From: an uncultured Collinsella sp.
GTDB lineage: Bacteria > Actinomycetota > Coriobacteriia > Coriobacteriales > Coriobacteriaceae
Reading direction: 5' to 3'
DNA length: 51,427 bases
Assembly (NCBI GenBank): GCA_959596495.1
Contig: CAUFXK010000004.1
Coordinates: forward strand, 1 to 51,427
Positions 25,351 through 39,614 of the stretch are shown here, piece after piece (position 1 is the stretch's first letter; each line of letters starts with the position of its first letter). Under the pieces are notes generated by a model. That model saw only the letters and a list, made by a program, of their open reading frames with translations. It was not told where the DNA came from and did no database searches. Made by a program: the position numbers and the translations under genes.

Positions 25351-26010
25351 TTAGATATCTGATTGGGCGCGGGTGCCGAGGCGTTTGATGATGACGCGCC
25401 AGATTGGTGCGGGCACGGCGGGCCTGGCACGCACCATGCCGTCGGCATCGACACTACCGGCATTGCCACCGCCAAGCAGCTGCGCATGCTCGATGGAGCA
25501 GCCCATGCGCACAGCGCCTACAAGCTTATCCATCGCTTCCGAAAATGGTCGGCGCAAGACGCCCATGCGTGGGGAATGGTGAAGCGCTGCGATGCCGCTG
25601 CCGGCACAGATGACAACGCCGTCGCACCATGGCAGGTCACGTAGAATGCATGCCCGGTGCAAGCGGTCGAGGACTTCGTCCGCCTGCTTGTTGTTTTTTG
25701 ACAGGGCCTGGACGACGACATAGATGCGTGTCTCTGTATTCCCAAGGCGATCGAGTATCTGCTCGACAGCAATCATAGCCTCATCATCAAATGCATCGTC
25801 AACAGCGAGCACCATGCCATCGACTGCACCGGCATCATTTGCCTTCAAGTTGACTGGGCGGGGGAGTACGGTGCCAGAAAGCTGGGCATAGGCGGCGATG
25901 GCATCCTGGAGGTCCCAGAGCAAAAACTCAAGATCGGCGCTCTCGGGAATACTGACAAACGCGATGTTATACAGCGTTTTTGGTATATCGCCGTGTGCGG
26001 TCGTCTCCAT
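25351..26010 (-). CDS. Protein of unknown function, flavodoxin-like in part
   Basis: A 219-residue soluble protein that I do not recognise. Alternating beta/alpha segments (IYVVVQALSKNN; LPWCDGVVICAGSGIAAL; RRPFSEAMDKLVGAVRMGCS) hint at a flavodoxin-like Rossmann arrangement, but no flavin-binding loop is clear. It has no signal peptide or membrane helix. AAGGAGG stands before the ATG and codon use is normal for the window, so it is a real gene. It is divergent from the aminotransferase gene with a spacer of under 100 bp. Confidence 0.7.
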   Translation of the reverse strand: METTAHGDIPKTLYNIAFVSIPESADLEFLLWDLQDAIAAYAQLSGTVLPRPVNLKANDAGAVDGMVLAVDDAFDDEAMIAVEQILDRLGNTETRIYVVVQALSKNNKQADEVLDRLHRACILRDLPWCDGVVICAGSGIAALHHSPRMGVLRRPFSEAMDKLVGAVRMGCSIEHAQLLGGGNAGSVDADGMVRARPAVPAPIWRVIIKRLGTRAQSDI

Positions 26011-26103
26011 GCCGCCTCCTTTCCGGTTGGTTTCCGTTTAGGTTACACCGTCTGGCGGCGTCTCGCCGCGCTATCCTAGTGCAACCCTTACGAAAGGAAC
26101 GCC

Positions 26104-27240
26104 ATGCGTCTGCCCATGAATACCTCGCTTGCCACGCTCAAGCCCTCCGGCATCCGTCGGATCAATGCGCTCGCCGCCCAGCATCCGGGGTGCATCGCGC
26201 TTGCGCTTGGCGAGCCTGATTTTCCCACGCCCGATGTGATTAGCGCCGAGGTGACCGCCGCGCTGGGCCGCGGCGACACGCACTATCCGCCCAACAACGG
26301 TCGCCCCGCCCTGCGCGAGGCGCTGTCTGCCTACATGGGGGACGCGGGCCTTACGTTTTCGGCCGACGAGGTCATCCTGACCGACGGAGCGACCGAGGCC
26401 CTGTCGGCAACATTTATGGCTATGCTCAACCCCGGCGACGAGGTCATTATCCCAACGCCGGCCTTTGGCCTGTACGAGAGCATCGTCGTGGCCAATCATG
26501 CCAAAGCGGTCTTTTTGGATACAGAGCCTGCACAATTCCAGATTGACGAAGACGCACTTCGTGATTGCGTGACACCGGCGACTAAGGCCATCGTCATCTG
26601 CTCGCCCAACAATCCCACGGGTTGCATCCTCGACGCGGCGTCGCTCGACGCCGTGGCGCGCGTGACAGACCAGACGGGCATCTACGTAATCTGCGACGAC
26701 GTATATAACCGCCTGGTCTACGTGGACGGCTACGAGCGATTTGCCCAGCGTCACCCGGAGCTTCGCGATCAGACGGTAGTTATCGAGAGCTTCTCCAAGC
26801 CCTGGGCCATGACCGGCTGGCGCTTAGGTTGGCTCGCAGCCGCAGCCCCCGTCATCGCCGAGATCGCAAAAGCTCACCAATACCTAGTATCGAGCGCCGT
26901 CTCCTTCGAGATGGACGCCGCAGCCCGAGCCCTGACCGTCGACCCAGCCCCCATGCTCAAAGTCTACCGAGCCCGCCGCGAACGCGTACTCGCAGCCTTA
27001 GACGCCATGGGCCTCGACGTAGTAGAGCCCGCAGGAGCCTTCTACACTTTCCCGAGCATCAAACAGTATGGCCTAACCAGCAAAGACTTCTGTATCAAAG
27101 CCATCAAAGAAGCAAACGTAGCCCTAGTCCCAGGCGACTGTTTCGGCACCGAAGGCCACATCCGCCTCAGCTACTGCGTCTCCGACAAAGATCTGGACGA
27201 AGGCCTAAATCGCCTGTCCACCTTCATTTCAACCCTGTAG
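26104..27240 (+). CDS. PLP-dependent aminotransferase, class I/II
   Basis: A 378-residue fold-type I aminotransferase, probably acting on aspartate, aromatic or other amino acids. Seen are LGEPDFPTPD (35-44), the cofactor-phosphate region DGATEALSA, SPNNPTG (167-173), the DDVYNRL motif and the Schiff-base Lys232 in ESFSKPWAMTGWRLG. AAAGGA precedes the ATG. Codon use changes abruptly after about 26820. The last 420 bp use many GCA, CTA, GTA, CGA and AAA codons and are C-rich and G-poor (127 C against 81 G by hand count in 26881-27240), while the first half is balanced. Confidence 0.88.
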   Translation: MRLPMNTSLATLKPSGIRRINALAAQHPGCIALALGEPDFPTPDVISAEVTAALGRGDTHYPPNNGRPALREALSAYMGDAGLTFSADEVILTDGATEALSATFMAMLNPGDEVIIPTPAFGLYESIVVANHAKAVFLDTEPAQFQIDEDALRDCVTPATKAIVICSPNNPTGCILDAASLDAVARVTDQTGIYVICDDVYNRLVYVDGYERFAQRHPELRDQTVVIESFSKPWAMTGWRLGWLAAAAPVIAEIAKAHQYLVSSAVSFEMDAAARALTVDPAPMLKVYRARRERVLAALDAMGLDVVEPAGAFYTFPSIKQYGLTSKDFCIKAIKEANVALVPGDCFGTEGHIRLSYCVSDKDLDEGLNRLSTFISTL

Positions 27241-27334
27241 CCATCAGGGACGCAACACATCAGCCCACCGACCCAAGCATTATGAGTGGGGCGCGCCGGC
27301 CAACGGAAAACCGGGCTGCCCCATAGTTGACGCA

Positions 27335-27468
27335 GGTCGCGCCGCCGAAGGCCAGGCGCAAGCTTTTCGTAGATTCCGCACGAGCCGAAGAGCACTTAAT
27401 GTGCTCTTCGTGCGAGCCCAGGACCTGACCGAGCGAAAAGCTTGCGCCTGGCCTTCGGCGGCGCGACC
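27335..27468. repeat. Long-hairpin element A
   Basis: Outer arms 27335-27369 and 27434-27468 are perfectly complementary over 35 bp. They enclose a 64-nt core with ATTCCGCACGAGC, an inner hairpin GAAGAGCAC-TTAAT-GTGCTCTTC (27387-27409), a flanking GCAC/GTGC pair across a GAGCC bulge, and CAGGACCTGACCGAG. The core matches elements at 38326 and 44081; the arms do not. It stands 94 bp after the aminotransferase stop and 34 bp before the -35 box of the rplJ promoter. Confidence 0.9.
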
Positions 27469-27502
27469 GAGATGGTGGAATTGTGTGCAGCCAGGGTTGC
27501 CG

Positions 27503-27531
27503 TTGACCGACGCCGGGGTCCCCGCCATAAT
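27503..27531 (+). promoter_or_regulatory. Predicted rplJ-rplL promoter
   Basis: TTGACC (27503-27508), 17-nt spacer, CATAAT (27526-27531). Transcription would begin near 27538, just before the L10 leader. Confidence 0.75.
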
Positions 27532-27550
27532 ACTTTCGGTTCACGCACGA

Positions 27551-27634
27551 ATCCGCTGCCAGAGACAGCCGGTGCAAACGGGCATCGCCCGCGAGCTTAA
27601 TGGGATATCCCGCCAGCCGAGGTGGTCGAGTAGA
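27551..27634 (+). ncRNA. L10 leader (ribosomal protein leader RNA)
   Basis: The stretch with GCCAGAGACAGCCGGTGC, CTTAATGGGATATCCCGCC and the closing CCGAGGTGG matches the known L10-leader pattern, an mRNA site bound by the L10-L12 complex to repress its own operon. It is followed by a strong terminator, so control may be by attenuation. Confidence 0.85.
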
Positions 27635-27645
27635 TATGTCTTCTC

Positions 27646-27682
27646 GCCCCCGTCGCTCATGCAGCGCGGGGGCTTTCTTTTT
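27646..27682 (+). terminator. Attenuator terminator before rplJ
   Basis: GCCCCC (27646-27651) with GGGGGC (27667-27672) and an inner CGCT/AGCG pair, followed by TTTCTTTTT. It lies between the L10 leader and rplJ (start 27748), the arrangement expected for premature termination when L10-L12 is in excess. Confidence 0.82.
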
Positions 27683-27747
27683 GGACATGCCCCCGTCACG
27701 TCCTTGTGGCGGACCGTGCCCGGAAAGAATTCGAGGAGGTGTAATTC

Positions 27748-28269
27748 ATGCCCCAGCAGTACAAAATCGACAAGGTTGCAGAGATCGAGTCCCGTATCGC
27801 CGAGAACGCCGGTCTGTTCGTCGTCAACTACAACGGTCTGACGGTTAAGCAGGCTCAGGAGCTGCGTCATCAGCTTCGCGAGTGCGGCGCCGAGATGAAG
27901 GTCTACAAGAACAACCTGGTCAAGATCGCTCTCAAGAACCAGGAGCAGCCCGAGCTCGACGAGATCCTCGCCGGCCCCGTCGCTTATGTGTTCTACGAGT
28001 CCGAGCCGGTCGAGGCCGCTAAGGCCCTTAAGGACTTCTCTGCTAAGTCCAAGGGCGTCCTTGAGATCAAGGGCGGTATCTCCGACGGCAAGGCCGTTTC
28101 CGCTGATGATGTTAAGGCTATCGCCGAGCTGCCCACCAAGGATCAGCTTCTCGGCCAGATCGCCGGTCTCATCTCCGGTTTCGCTCGCGACATCGCTGTC
28201 TGCGTCAACGGCGTTTCCTCTGGTCTCGCTCGTTCGATCCAGCAGGTCTCCGAGCAGAAGGCAGCCTAG
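27748..28269 (+). CDS. rplJ: 50S ribosomal protein L10
   Basis: L10 anchors the L12 dimers to the ribosome at the factor-binding stalk. The 173-residue protein has the rRNA-binding N-terminal domain (NAGLFVVNYNGLTVKQAQELR; KVYKNNLVKIAL) and a C-terminal helix for L12 binding (IAGLISGFARDIAVCV onward). GAGGAGG precedes the ATG. It is preceded by its leader and attenuator and followed by rplL about 100 bp later. Confidence 0.97.
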   Translation: MPQQYKIDKVAEIESRIAENAGLFVVNYNGLTVKQAQELRHQLRECGAEMKVYKNNLVKIALKNQEQPELDEILAGPVAYVFYESEPVEAAKALKDFSAKSKGVLEIKGGISDGKAVSADDVKAIAELPTKDQLLGQIAGLISGFARDIAVCVNGVSSGLARSIQQVSEQKAA

Positions 28270-28371
28270 TCGCTGCTTTCACCCGCGGCGGCAACGTCGC
28301 ACCCCTGGCGCATTCGCGCCGTGTTTTAACTGATCTCCGTGCACAGACACGGAAACCGAAAGGACTTAGAA

Positions 28372-28749
28372 ATGGCTAAGCTTACCACCGATGAGATCAT
28401 CGATGCTCTTAAGGAAATGACCCTTCTCGAGGCTTCCGAGCTCGTTAAGGCTATCGAGGACACCTTCGGCGTTTCCGCCGCTGCTCCTGCCGCTGTTGTC
28501 GCCGCTCCCGCTGCTGGCGCTGCTGAGGCCGAGGAGAAGACCGAGTTTGACGTCGTGCTCGAGGGCTTCGGCGACAACAAGATCCAGGTCATCAAGGCCG
28601 TCCGTGAGCTCACCAACCTTGGCCTGAAGGAGGCCAAGGAGGTCGTCGAGGGCGCTCCCAAGGCTGTTCTCGAGGGTGCCAAGAAGGAGGACGCCGAGGC
28701 TGCCAAGGAGAAGCTCGAGGCTGCTGGCGCTGCTGTCACCCTCAAGTAA
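28372..28749 (+). CDS. rplL: 50S ribosomal protein L7/L12
   Basis: The multicopy stalk protein that recruits translation factors. At 125 residues it has the N-terminal dimerisation helices (KLTTDEIIDALKEMTLLEAS), an Ala-rich hinge (AAAPAAVVAAPAAGAAEAEE) and the C-terminal factor-binding domain (KTEFDVVLEGFGDNKIQVIK). The frame is open upstream to 28339, but GAAAGGA before 28372 and the family start MAKLT fix the ATG. Confidence 0.97.
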   Translation: MAKLTTDEIIDALKEMTLLEASELVKAIEDTFGVSAAAPAAVVAAPAAGAAEAEEKTEFDVVLEGFGDNKIQVIKAVRELTNLGLKEAKEVVEGAPKAVLEGAKKEDAEAAKEKLEAAGAAVTLK

Positions 28750-28777
28750 TCAGGCTTTCTCGCCAGATTTCTTTGCA

Positions 28778-28811
28778 GACGGGGTTCGCATTGCGAGCCC
28801 CGTCTTTTTTG
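28778..28811 (+). terminator. Terminator after rplL
   Basis: GACGGGGTTCGCA (28778-28790) pairs with TTGCGAGCCCCGTC (28791-28804), then TTTTTTG. A strong intrinsic terminator; it separates rplJ-rplL from galU and rpoBC. Confidence 0.9.
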
Positions 28812-29062
28812 TTTTGGCCTCTCATTCCCATTGCTCGGCACGCAGAACACCGTTGTCTTCGCCGTGCCAATCCCGTTACCGCTGGGGCGTAAAATTGCAC
28901 CATTCGAGCAATAATTTGCGTTGACCTGCTGAAGAATTGCGTTTGCCTTACGGTGACGTATGTCTCCGGCGGTAAGATACTTCGGTATCGCAATTTGGTC
29001 TGCGGCCGCCGTGCCGCACGCACAGGGCGCATCCTGCGCCTGCGAAAGGATCCTTGAATAAC

Positions 29063-29971
29063 ATGAAGGCAATCATCCCCGCCGCCGGTCTTGGCACGCG
29101 TTTTCTGCCTGGCACCAAGTGCACGCCCAAAGAGATGCTGCCGGTGCTCGACAAGCCGGTCATCCAGTACGTCGTTGAGGAGGCGCTCGACCCCGAGGAG
29201 GTCGATGATGCCATTATCGTCACCTCTCCCGGCAAGCCCGAGTTGCTGAGCTACTTCCAGCCCGATCGTTCGCTCGAGAACCTGCTGCGCGAGCGCGGCA
29301 AGGATGCTTATGCCGACGCCGTCGCCCATGCGGGCGGTATGCCGGTCGACTTCCGTTATCAGTACGAGCCCAAGGGCCTCGGTCACGCCATTCGCTCTGC
29401 CGCTGACGCTGTGGCGGGGGAGAACTTCCTGGTTCTTCTGGGCGACTACGTTGTGCCCAACCGCGACATCTGCGATAAGATGCTCGCCGTTTCCAAGGAG
29501 CACGGTGGCGCTTCGGTTATCGCCGTTGCCGCGTGCGCTCCCGAGGAGGTCAGCCGCTACGGCGTTATCGCCGGCGATCGCGTGGGCTCTCTCGAGGGCT
29601 TCGAGAATGCCGCCGACGACGAGCCCGGTGCCGTTTGGCGCATCGGCGGCCTGGTCGAGAAGCCCGCTCCCGAGGCGGCTCCGTCCAACCTGTACATCGT
29701 TGGTCGCTACCTGCTGAGCCCGCTGGTCATGGACCTGCTGGCCGATCAGCAGGCCGGTAAGGGCGGCGAGATCCAGCTGACCGACGCCATGGCACGTTCG
29801 CTCGACCGCGAGGCCATGTATGCAGTCGTCATCGACCCGCTGTCGGGCTACGACACCGGCACTCCCTCTGGCTGGATGGCCACCAACGCCCTCATGGCTG
29901 CAAGCGACCCCCGCTTTGCCAGCGCCTTCTGGGACGCCATCGACGAGCGCGGCGGATTGATGCGTAAGTAA
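29063..29971 (+). CDS. galU: UTP-glucose-1-phosphate uridylyltransferase
   Basis: Makes UDP-glucose for envelope polysaccharides and galactose use. The 302-residue protein has the nucleotidyltransferase signature AAGLGTRFLPGTKCTPKEMLP with the metal/UTP-binding GLGTR and Lys, then EPKGLGHAI, LLGDYVVP and the GLVEKP motif typical of GalU. A TTG at 29054 is also in frame but only 3 nt from AAAGGA; the ATG at 29063 gives the family N-terminus MKAIIPAAG. It sits between rplL and rpoB, where most bacteria have direct continuity. Confidence 0.92.
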   Translation: MKAIIPAAGLGTRFLPGTKCTPKEMLPVLDKPVIQYVVEEALDPEEVDDAIIVTSPGKPELLSYFQPDRSLENLLRERGKDAYADAVAHAGGMPVDFRYQYEPKGLGHAIRSAADAVAGENFLVLLGDYVVPNRDICDKMLAVSKEHGGASVIAVAACAPEEVSRYGVIAGDRVGSLEGFENAADDEPGAVWRIGGLVEKPAPEAAPSNLYIVGRYLLSPLVMDLLADQQAGKGGEIQLTDAMARSLDREAMYAVVIDPLSGYDTGTPSGWMATNALMAASDPRFASAFWDAIDERGGLMRK

Positions 29972-29991
29972 GCCTTCGGGCATCGACATTT

Positions 29992-30024
29992 ACGGGCGCG
30001 GACTTCGGTTCGCGCCCGTTTTTT
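29992..30024 (+). terminator. Terminator after galU
   Basis: ACGGGCGCG (29992-30000) pairs with CGCGCCCGT (30011-30019), followed by TTTTTAT. The inner bases add an AC/GT pair around TTCG. Confidence 0.88.
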
Positions 30025-30066
30025 ATAAGAGCTGCGATTGCTGGCTCCCTGTTCACAGAAAATATA

Positions 30067-30080
30067 TGAACAGATGTTCG
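30067..30080. promoter_or_regulatory. LexA-box-like palindrome upstream of rpoB
   Basis: TGAACAGATGTTCG matches the Gram-positive LexA consensus CGAACRNRYGTTCG at 13 of 14 positions. It lies in the galU-rpoB spacer about 90 bp upstream of the predicted rpoB promoter. No SOS gene is adjacent, so the match may be fortuitous. Confidence 0.35.
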
Positions 30081-30157
30081 ATACACATACATCTACCTGC
30101 GTGTTTTCCGTCGAAAAACTTTGCTACTCCAAAAACTCAATCGCGTCAAGGCTTTTC

Positions 30158-30185
30158 TTGCCCAACGGTCGGTACCTGATAAACT
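30158..30185 (+). promoter_or_regulatory. Predicted rpoB promoter
   Basis: TTGCCC (30158-30163), 16-nt spacer, TAAACT (30180-30185), about 75 bp before the GTG start. It would give rpoBC a promoter separate from the ribosomal genes. Confidence 0.55.
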
Positions 30186-30258
30186 ATTAGGTTGCGATAA
30201 CTGGCGAAGCTATGCCTCGCCAACCCACCGAGCATTTCCGTGAAGGAGGAAAAACCTG

Positions 30259-33750
<3,492 letters not shown>

Positions 33751-33756
33751 TTGACT

Positions 33757-38232
<4,476 letters not shown>

Positions 38233-38260
38233 TTTCCTAGTACGTTAACCGTTCTTATAA

Positions 38261-38295
38261 AGGCTCGCTTCCCAACAGGGGAGCGGGCCTTTTTT
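38261..38295 (+). terminator. Terminator of rpoBC
   Basis: AGGCTCGCTTCCC (38261-38273) pairs with GGGGAGCGGGCCT, followed by TTTTTT. It lies 28 bp after the rpoC stop. Confidence 0.9.
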
Positions 38296-38325
38296 GATGA
38301 GGAACGTTGCCCCAACGAGCACGTC

Positions 38326-38464
38326 GGATTCCCGGGCCGGGCGGCACAGGGGTTAAGTTTGTCGCGAGTTCCGCACGAGCCGGAGGCCACTTAATGTGGC
38401 CTCCGTGCGAGCCAGGACTGTAGAGCAGCAAACTTAACCCCTGTGCCGCCCGGCCCGGGAATCC
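38326..38464. repeat. Long-hairpin element B
   Basis: Outer arms 38326-38361 and 38429-38464 are perfectly complementary over 36 bp. The 67-nt core has TCGCGAGTTCCGCACGAGCC, an inner hairpin GGAGGCCAC-TTAAT-GTGGCCTCC (38382-38404), GTGCGAGC and CAGGACTGTAGAGCAG. It follows the rpoC terminator by 30 bp and precedes the rpsL promoter by 84 bp. The core is nearly identical to element C; the outer arms are unrelated to those of A or C. Confidence 0.92.
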
Positions 38465-38493
38465 ACCCCCGCGCACAGGAGGGGATTCCTTTT
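38458..38493 (+). terminator. Terminator-like hairpin sharing element B's 3' arm
   Basis: GGAATCC plus CCCC (from 38458) can pair with GGGGATTCC (38481-38489) leaving a small bulge, followed by TTTTG. Its 5' half is the last part of element B's right arm, so the two structures exclude each other. Confidence 0.5.
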
Positions 38494-38524
38494 GTGTAGG
38501 CTTTGCGGAAATGTGGCTATTTAA

Positions 38525-38544
38525 GGATACGCCCGGCGGCGTGG
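38525..38544 (+). promoter_or_regulatory. Shared ribosomal-operon motif, rpsL copy
   Basis: GGATACGCCCGGCGGCGTGG, just upstream of the rpsL -35 box. Similar 20-mers occur before rplC (44297) and rplB (46162), with the common core GGAYACGCCCG and CGTG. Function unknown. Confidence 0.45.
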
Positions 38545-38548
38545 TCTG

Positions 38549-38577
38549 TTGACGGCACAGCTAACGGCACGTATCCT
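38549..38577 (+). promoter_or_regulatory. Predicted rpsL promoter
   Basis: TTGACG (38549-38554), 17-nt spacer, TATCCT (38572-38577), about 95 bp before the S12 start. A near-consensus promoter for the rpsL-rpsG-fusA-rpsJ unit. Confidence 0.78.
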
Positions 38578-38670
38578 ATCGAACTGCGTGTTTCGTAGGG
38601 GGATGCTGACCCCTCGATTCAAGCCGTTGCACTTTACAGAAAGCTGGAATCATTCGAGAAGGAGTACGCT

Positions 38671-39048
38671 TTGCCTACTATTAACCAGCTGGTTCGCCAG
38701 GGCCGTCGTTCCGTGCCCAAGAAGTCCAAGAACGCTGCTCTGCAGCACAACTCCCAGAAGCGCGGCGTGTGCACCCGCGTCTTCACCACGAGCCCCAAGA
38801 AGCCGAACTCGGCTCTTCGTAAGGTTGCCCGTGTTCGCCTCGTCAACGGCATCGAAGTTACTGCTTACATCCCGGGTGAGGGCCACAACCTGCAGGAGCA
38901 CTCCATCGTGCTCGTCCGCGGCGGTCGTGTCCGTGACCTCCCTGGTGTCCGTTATCACGTCATCCGTGGCGCCTACGACGCTGCTCCGGTCCAGAACCGT
39001 ATGCAGGCCCGTTCCAAGTACGGTGCTAAGCGCCCCAAGGCCAAATAA
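38671..39048 (+). CDS. rpsL: 30S ribosomal protein S12
   Basis: S12 sits at the decoding centre and is the classical streptomycin target protein. The 125-residue protein shows QKRGVCTRVFTTSPKKPNSALRK with Lys43 as usual, and GGRVRDLPGVRYH, where position 88 is Arg (CGT at 38932-38934). Most bacteria have Lys88; K88R is a known streptomycin-resistance substitution in other species. It starts with TTG at 38671, 6 nt after AAGGAG, and matches the family N-terminus MPTINQLVR. Confidence 0.97.
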   Translation: MPTINQLVRQGRRSVPKKSKNAALQHNSQKRGVCTRVFTTSPKKPNSALRKVARVRLVNGIEVTAYIPGEGHNLQEHSIVLVRGGRVRDLPGVRYHVIRGAYDAAPVQNRMQARSKYGAKRPKAK

Positions 39049-39121
39049 GCCAGATAACGTTTTGATACTTTCGCCGTGTGCCGCCTAAGCGCCGCACGGT
39101 AGACACTTAAGGAGATTTCAC

Positions 39122-39595
39122 ATGCCGCGTCGTGCAGCAGCTAATCGTCGTGAGGTTCAGCCTGACGCCGTTTACAACAACCGTCTGGTGACTCAGCTCA
39201 TCAACAAGGTCCTTCTTGACGGCAAGAAGGCCACCGCTGAGCGCATCGTTTACACCGCTTTCGAGATTGTTGCCGAGAAGTCCGAGGGTGGCGACGCTCT
39301 CGCTACCTTCAAGAAGGCTATGGACAACGTCAAGCCCACGCTCGAGGTTAAGCCCAAGCGTGTCGGTGGCGCTACCTATCAGGTCCCGATGGAGGTCAAC
39401 TCCCGTCGTTCCACCGCTCTGGGCATCCGCTGGATTGTCAACTTCTCCCGCGCTCGCAAGGAGAAGACCATGGCCGAGCGTCTCGCCAACGAGATCCTCG
39501 ACGCTTCCAACGGCCTGGGCGCTTCCGTCAAGAAGCGTGAGGACGTCTTCAAGATGGCCGAGGCCAACCGCGCGTTCTCTCACTATCGTTGGTAA
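39122..39595 (+). CDS. rpsG: 30S ribosomal protein S7
   Basis: S7 nucleates the 30S head and lines the E site. The 157-residue protein starts MPRRAAANRREVQPDAVYNN and contains the rRNA-binding VGGATYQVPMEV and the C-terminal KKREDVFKMAEANRAFSHYRW. AAGGAG is placed before the ATG. It is the second gene of the rpsL-rpsG-fusA-rpsJ operon and in many bacteria is the operon's translational repressor. Confidence 0.98.
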   Translation: MPRRAAANRREVQPDAVYNNRLVTQLINKVLLDGKKATAERIVYTAFEIVAEKSEGGDALATFKKAMDNVKPTLEVKPKRVGGATYQVPMEVNSRRSTALGIRWIVNFSRARKEKTMAERLANEILDASNGLGASVKKREDVFKMAEANRAFSHYRW

Positions 39596-39614
39596 GTTAA
39601 GGTAAGGAACTAAC

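Noticed and set aside
38441..38476. Considered a CDS end near the 3' arm of element B
   Set aside because: The minus-strand frame there runs through the perfect inverted repeat and has no homology-like pattern.
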